This document shows, one piece after another, positions 60,837-64,000 of a stretch of 64,000 nucleotides of DNA. The stretch spans positions 1 through 64,000 of the forward strand of contig DASRIS010000189.1 in assembly GCA_035649895.1 (NCBI GenBank), read 5' to 3'. The stretch is from DASSUC01 sp035649895. GTDB lineage: Bacteria; Actinomycetota; Actinomycetes; Mycobacteriales; Micromonosporaceae. The notes under the pieces are model-generated. The model searched no databases. It was given only the letters and a program-made list of their open reading frames with translations, and was not told the DNA's origin. The translations under genes were made by a program, and so were the position numbers. How positions within the stretch are numbered: position 1 is the stretch's first letter; the number at the start of each line of letters is the position of its first letter.

Positions 60837-60870
60837 ATAAGCCTCACGGGAGGCGTGGGATGAGGGTTAT
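60837..60870 (-). terminator. Hairpin at the end of crp
   Basis: ATAAGCCTCA (60837-60846) pairs with TGAGGGTTAT (60861-60870) at nine of ten positions around a 14-base centre. An inner GCCTC-ACGG-GAGGC stem (60841-60854) gives an alternative fold. The structure overlaps the crp stop codon. Confidence 0.55.
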
Positions 60871-61544
60871 ACGCGGGCGCGCCGGGCCAGCCGCTCCGGA
60901 TCGAGGATGATCACGCTCTTACCGTCGAGGCGCAGCCAGCCCCGCGATGCGAAGTCGGCCAGCGCCTTGTTGACCGTCTCCCGGGACGCGCCGACCAGCT
61001 GCGCCAGCTCCTCCTGGGTCAGGTCGTGGGTGACCCGCAGCACCCCGCCATCGCGGGTGCCGAACCGGCCCGCCATCTGCAGCAGGTTCTTCGCCACCCG
61101 CCCCGGCACGTCGGTGAAGATCAGGTCGGCGAGCGCGTCGTTCGTCCGGCGCAGCCTACGGGCGAGCACCCGCAGCAGCTGCTCGGCGATCTCCGGGCGG
61201 TCCGTCAGCCACGGGCGCAGCGCCTGCTTGCGCAGCCGGGCCAGGCGGGTGTCGGTGACCGCGGTGGCGGTGGCGGTGCGCGGACCCGGGTCGAACAGGG
61301 ACAGCTCGCCCACCATGTCCGAGGGCCCCATCACCGCGATCAGGTTCTGCCGGCCGTCCGCGGCCCGCCGACCTACCTTGAGCTTGCCGGAGAGCACGAT
61401 ATAGAGGCTGTCACCGGGCTCGCCTTCGTTGAAGACCACGTCGCCCTTGCGGATCTCCATCAGGTCCATCTCTTTGGCGAGCACCTCGGCCGCCGCAGCG
61501 TCGACACCTTGGAAGATCCCGCTGCGGGCCAGTACCTCGTCCAT
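60867..61544 (-). CDS. crp: CRP/FNR-family transcription regulator
   Basis: 225 aa. The cyclic-nucleotide domain has GEPGDSLYIVLSGKLKVG and the phosphate-binding cassette GELSLFDPGPRTATATA, including the arginine that contacts cAMP. The C-terminal winged helix is LTQEELAQLVGASRETVNKALADFASRGWL. Length and motifs match actinobacterial Crp (Rv3676/GlxR type). The ATG at 61544 has TAGGAGGGG upstream. It is the next member of the conserved block before nth. With an adenylate cyclase encoded 14 kb away, a local cAMP circuit is possible but not shown. Confidence 0.92.
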   Translation of the reverse strand: MDEVLARSGIFQGVDAAAAEVLAKEMDLMEIRKGDVVFNEGEPGDSLYIVLSGKLKVGRRAADGRQNLIAVMGPSDMVGELSLFDPGPRTATATAVTDTRLARLRKQALRPWLTDRPEIAEQLLRVLARRLRRTNDALADLIFTDVPGRVAKNLLQMAGRFGTRDGGVLRVTHDLTQEELAQLVGASRETVNKALADFASRGWLRLDGKSVIILDPERLARRARV

Positions 61545-61748
61545 CGCGCACCCCTCCTACCGGAGCCATGGGTCACATCGGAGCCCACGAGGCCTCCGCG
61601 CCAGGCCAGTCTAGGCGGAGCGGGGTCCGAAATGGGTGTGTACCCACCCTGGGCTGGGGCGACGGTAGCCGGTGATAGTAGCTGCGGGATACCGCGTGAA
61701 GTATGGTCGCCGGCAGCCCTGTCCCGTCGACGTACGGATCGGTTCTCT

Positions 61749-62969
61749 ATGGTGGAAACCGCCCAAACCGACCGGAGCCGTCCGGCCCATCCACTCTCCG
61801 GCCGTACGGCCAAGCTCGCCGCGGCGGCGCTGGCCGTGCTGGTCGTCGTCGCCGGCGCGAGCTGGCTGACGGTGCTGAACCGGGCCGACCCGGCCGTCGC
61901 GGTGTGGCGCGGCCCGCCAGCTGCCGGGCCACAGGCCGGCGCCACGCGGTCGGCAGAGCCGGCGGCCGACACGGTCACCCTCTCCGCTACCGGCGACATC
62001 ATCCTGGGCAACGCCCCGAGCTCCCTGCCCCCGAACGGCGGTCGGGGCTTCTTCACCGCGGTGAAGGGGGCGCTCGCCGCCGACTTTGTCATGGGCAACC
62101 TGGAGGAGCCGCTCACCGACGACACCGGCTACGGCAAGTGCCGGGTAGCTCCCGCGCCGACCTCGGGCCCCGCGCCGGAGCCGGACACCAGCAACTGCCA
62201 CCAGTTCCGGGCCCCGCCGGGCTACGCCGCGCACCTGCGCGAGGCAGGGTTCGACCTGCTCAACCAGGCCAACAACCACGGGTACGACTACGGCGCGGCC
62301 GGCTACCGCAACACCCAGCGGGCGCTGGAGCAGCACGGGCTGCTGCACACCGGGGCGCCGGACCAGATCACGGTCGCCACGGTCAAGGGGATCCGGATCG
62401 CGGTGCTGGGCTTCTCGTCGTACCCCTGGTCGAACCCCCTGCTCGACGTGGCGCGGGCCAAGTCGGTGGTGACGCGCGCGGCGGCCCGGGCGGACCTGGT
62501 GGTGGTGCAGGTACACATGGGCGCGGAGGGGGCCGGCGCGACCCGCGTGCGGCCCGGTACCGAGATGTTCCTGGGCGAGGACCGGGGCGACCCGGTCCGG
62601 TTCTCCCGCGCGGTGGTGGATGCCGGTGCCGACCTGGTCGTCGGCCACGGCCCGCACGTGCTGCGCGGCATGGAGTTCTACCGGGGCCGGCTGGTCGCCT
62701 ACAGCCTGGGCAACTTCTGCGGCGGCGGGGGCACCCTCAACTCCTCGGGCAACCTCGGCATCAGCGGCGTGCTCAAGGTGTCGCTGCGCCGGGACGGTGG
62801 CTGGGCCGGCGGGTCGCTCGTCTCAACCACGCACCAGGGCGGCGGCGGGCTGCCGCGGATGGACCCGGGCCACCGCGGTGCGGCGCTGGTCCGTTCGCTC
62901 AGCACCGCGGACTTCGGGGCGACGGCCGCCCGGCTGACCGGCACCGGCCAGATCACGCCGCCCGGCTGA
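61749..62969 (+). CDS. CapA-family (poly-gamma-glutamate synthesis) metallophosphatase-like protein
   Basis: 406 aa. A short cytoplasmic tail and one membrane anchor (LAAAALAVLVVVAGASWLTVL) precede the CapA fold: LSATGDIILGN, MGNLEEPLTDD, LLNQANNHGYDYG, VVQVHMGAEG, VVGHGPHVLRGMEFYRGRLVAYSLGNFCG. These histidine/aspartate motifs match the metallophosphoesterase-like active site. It acts outside the membrane; its substrate is unknown. Without other pgs/cap genes, a role in polyglutamate synthesis is doubtful. The stop is created inside a 32-bp tandem duplication. It lies between crp and nth. Confidence 0.87.
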   Translation: MVETAQTDRSRPAHPLSGRTAKLAAAALAVLVVVAGASWLTVLNRADPAVAVWRGPPAAGPQAGATRSAEPAADTVTLSATGDIILGNAPSSLPPNGGRGFFTAVKGALAADFVMGNLEEPLTDDTGYGKCRVAPAPTSGPAPEPDTSNCHQFRAPPGYAAHLREAGFDLLNQANNHGYDYGAAGYRNTQRALEQHGLLHTGAPDQITVATVKGIRIAVLGFSSYPWSNPLLDVARAKSVVTRAAARADLVVVQVHMGAEGAGATRVRPGTEMFLGEDRGDPVRFSRAVVDAGADLVVGHGPHVLRGMEFYRGRLVAYSLGNFCGGGGTLNSSGNLGISGVLKVSLRRDGGWAGGSLVSTTHQGGGGLPRMDPGHRGAALVRSLSTADFGATAARLTGTGQITPPG

Positions 62970-62994
62970 CCGGCACCGGCCAGATCACGCTGCC
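62931..62994. repeat. 32-bp tandem duplication at the end of the CapA-like gene
   Basis: Two nearly identical 32-bp copies (62931-62962 and 62963-62994, one mismatch) begin CGGCTGACCGGCACC. Because 32 is not a multiple of three, the second copy shifts the frame and yields the present TGA at 62967. With a single copy, the frame would run on to a TGA about 24 bases past the repeat. Confidence 0.9.
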
Positions 62995-63069
62995 CGGCGC
63001 GCGAGGCGAGCCGCCGGGCGGGTGAGCGCTGGACGGGTGAGGCGATGGGAGGGCGTCGCGGCCGGGACG

Positions 63070-63081
63070 TAGGCTCGCGGG
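63070..63081 (+). promoter_or_regulatory. Leaderless -10 element of nth
   Basis: TAGGCT at 63070-63075 ends six bases before the GTG at 63082; no Shine-Dalgarno is present. Confidence 0.5.
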
Positions 63082-63813
63082 GTGACCGAGACGCAGCTGG
63101 CTCGCAAGCGCCGGGCCCGCCGGATCGCGAGGGCGCTCGCGCAGGCACACCCCGATGCGCACTGCGAGCTGGACCACCACGGTCCGCTACAGCTGGCGGT
63201 CGCCACGATCCTCTCCGCCCAGTGCACCGACCAGCGGGTCAACGAGGTCACCCCAAAGCTGTTCGCGCGCTACCCGGCCGCGGCTGACTACGCGGCGGCG
63301 GACCGCGTGGAGATCGAGGAGATGATCCGCCCGACCGGGTTCTTCCGCAACAAGGCGGACTCCCTGATCAGGCTCGGCCAGGCGCTCACCGAGCGGTACG
63401 ACGGCGAGGTTCCCGGCCGCATGGACGACCTGGTGACACTGCCCGGCATCGGCCGCAAGACGGCGAACGTCATCCTCGGCAACGCGTTCGACGTGCCCGG
63501 TCTCACCGTGGACACCCACTTCCAGCGGCTGGTACGGCGCTGGGCGTGGACCGACGAGACCGACCCGGTGAAGATCGAGGCAGCCGTCGCCGAGCTGATC
63601 GAGCGTCGTGAGTGGACGATGTTCTCGCACCGGGTGATCTTCCACGGCCGGCGGGTCTGCCACGCGCGCAAGCCGGCGTGCGGGGCGTGCACCATCGCGC
63701 CGGTGTGCCCGTCGTACGGGACCGGGCCGGTCGACCCGGTCGCCGCCAGCAAGCTGCTCAAGGGGGCGCGCGTCGCCGAGCTGGCTGCGCTGGCTGGGGC
63801 GCCCGCACCGTGA
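63082..63813 (+). CDS. nth: Endonuclease III
   Basis: 243 aa base-excision repair DNA glycosylase/AP lyase. The helix-hairpin-helix LPGIGRKTANVILGNAF contains the catalytic lysine, and the aspartate lies in LTVDTHFQRLVRR. The [4Fe-4S] cysteines follow C-X6-C-X2-C-X5-C in CHARKPACGACTIAPVC. It removes oxidised pyrimidines from DNA. The GTG at 63082 gives a slightly extended basic N-terminus. In M. tuberculosis nth (Rv3674c) has the same place between crp and a thioredoxin-like gene. The stop overlaps the next start by GTGA. Confidence 0.95.
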   Translation: MTETQLARKRRARRIARALAQAHPDAHCELDHHGPLQLAVATILSAQCTDQRVNEVTPKLFARYPAAADYAAADRVEIEEMIRPTGFFRNKADSLIRLGQALTERYDGEVPGRMDDLVTLPGIGRKTANVILGNAFDVPGLTVDTHFQRLVRRWAWTDETDPVKIEAAVAELIERREWTMFSHRVIFHGRRVCHARKPACGACTIAPVCPSYGTGPVDPVAASKLLKGARVAELAALAGAPAP

Positions 63814-64000
63814 CGCGACGCTCCGGCCGCCGGCCGCCGGTGGTCCCCGGACTGCTGGCCGCCGCGCTGGTGGTCGGCTGCGGGTCCCCGGGCGCCGGCC
63901 CAGATGCGGGTGTGCCCGCCGCGGTCACCGCGCCGGCCGCGGCCTGCCGGGCGCTGGCCACCGCCGCGCCGGCCGGTGCCAGCTCTGGCGGGGCAGGCTC
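63810..64000 (+). CDS. Lipoprotein N-terminus, probably a thioredoxin-like protein (partial)
   Basis: 63 residues are visible before the window ends. A basic start (MTRRSGRRPP), a hydrophobic stretch and a lipobox (LVVGCGS) mark a lipoprotein signal peptide, followed by an Ala/Pro-rich linker. No catalytic motif is in view. The TlpA/thioredoxin-like assignment rests only on position: the gene after nth in the mycobacterial block (Rv3673c) encodes such a protein. GTG 63810 overlaps the nth stop by four bases. Confidence 0.6.
   Translation, partial: MTRRSGRRPPVVPGLLAAALVVGCGSPGAGPDAGVPAAVTAPAAACRALATAAPAGASSGGAG

Overview
The window is about 73% GC, with an actinomycete gene style: GTG starts, 1-4 base overlaps, many leaderless starts and a WhiB regulator. 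Gene content and order fit a filamentous actinobacterium. Micromonosporaceae is my best guess but is not proven by the sequence.

Left part, 1-33.0 kb, is accessory. A truncated membrane metalloprotease-like gene and a phosphotriesterase-family hydrolase lie before a lipopeptide/polyketide gene cluster. Plus-strand cluster genes are a PKS-NRPS (KS-AT-ACP-C-LLM-C, 1774-9309), an SDR with mycofactocin-type features (9309-10136), an NRPS (C-A-PCP-E-C-[A remnant]-MT-[A remnant]-PCP-TE, 10151-18889) and a glycine-type amidinotransferase (18901-19989). Minus-strand cluster genes are a stand-alone adenylation enzyme (20145-21764) and a FAAL-ACP-C-A-PCP loading NRPS (21770-27052). A likely logic is: FAAL activates and loads an acyl starter; the first amino acid is added; KS-AT adds a malonyl-derived unit; the flavin monooxygenase and/or SDR modify it; D-Thr is added; a methylated residue is added in a module that has lost its adenylation core, so the free A enzyme may load it in trans; the TE releases the product. 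The amidinotransferase suggests a guanidino group. No MbtH, phosphopantetheinyl transferase or pathway regulator is seen. A Dpp/Opp-type peptide ABC transporter (27517-33004) follows on the minus strand.

Junction, 33.5-34.8 kb: an ISAzo13-like insertion sequence abuts the stop codon of a class A penicillin-binding protein and separates the accessory part from conserved chromosome.

Right part, 34.8-64 kb, is built on the old actinobacterial block known from Mycobacterium tuberculosis Rv3673c-Rv3682 and from the Streptomyces wblA region: ponA-type PBP, wblA/whiB4, two ArsA-like ATPases, a Pro/Gln-rich membrane protein, a DUF4177 protein, RidA, a metallo-beta-lactamase-fold enzyme, then crp, nth and the start of a lipoprotein (thioredoxin-like by synteny). 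Inserted between the hydrolase and crp are a zinc-ribbon adenylate cyclase/ATPase/TPR protein, a Ser/Thr kinase, an XRE-ImmA/IrrE-PIN module and an atu/liu-like acyl-CoA carboxylase/dehydrogenase operon under a TetR repressor with a clear operator.

Two sequence habits run across the window. One is short tandem repeats of 17-32 bp in loops, linkers and spacers. The other is a recurrent CCACTGTGGAC palindrome written with rare codons.
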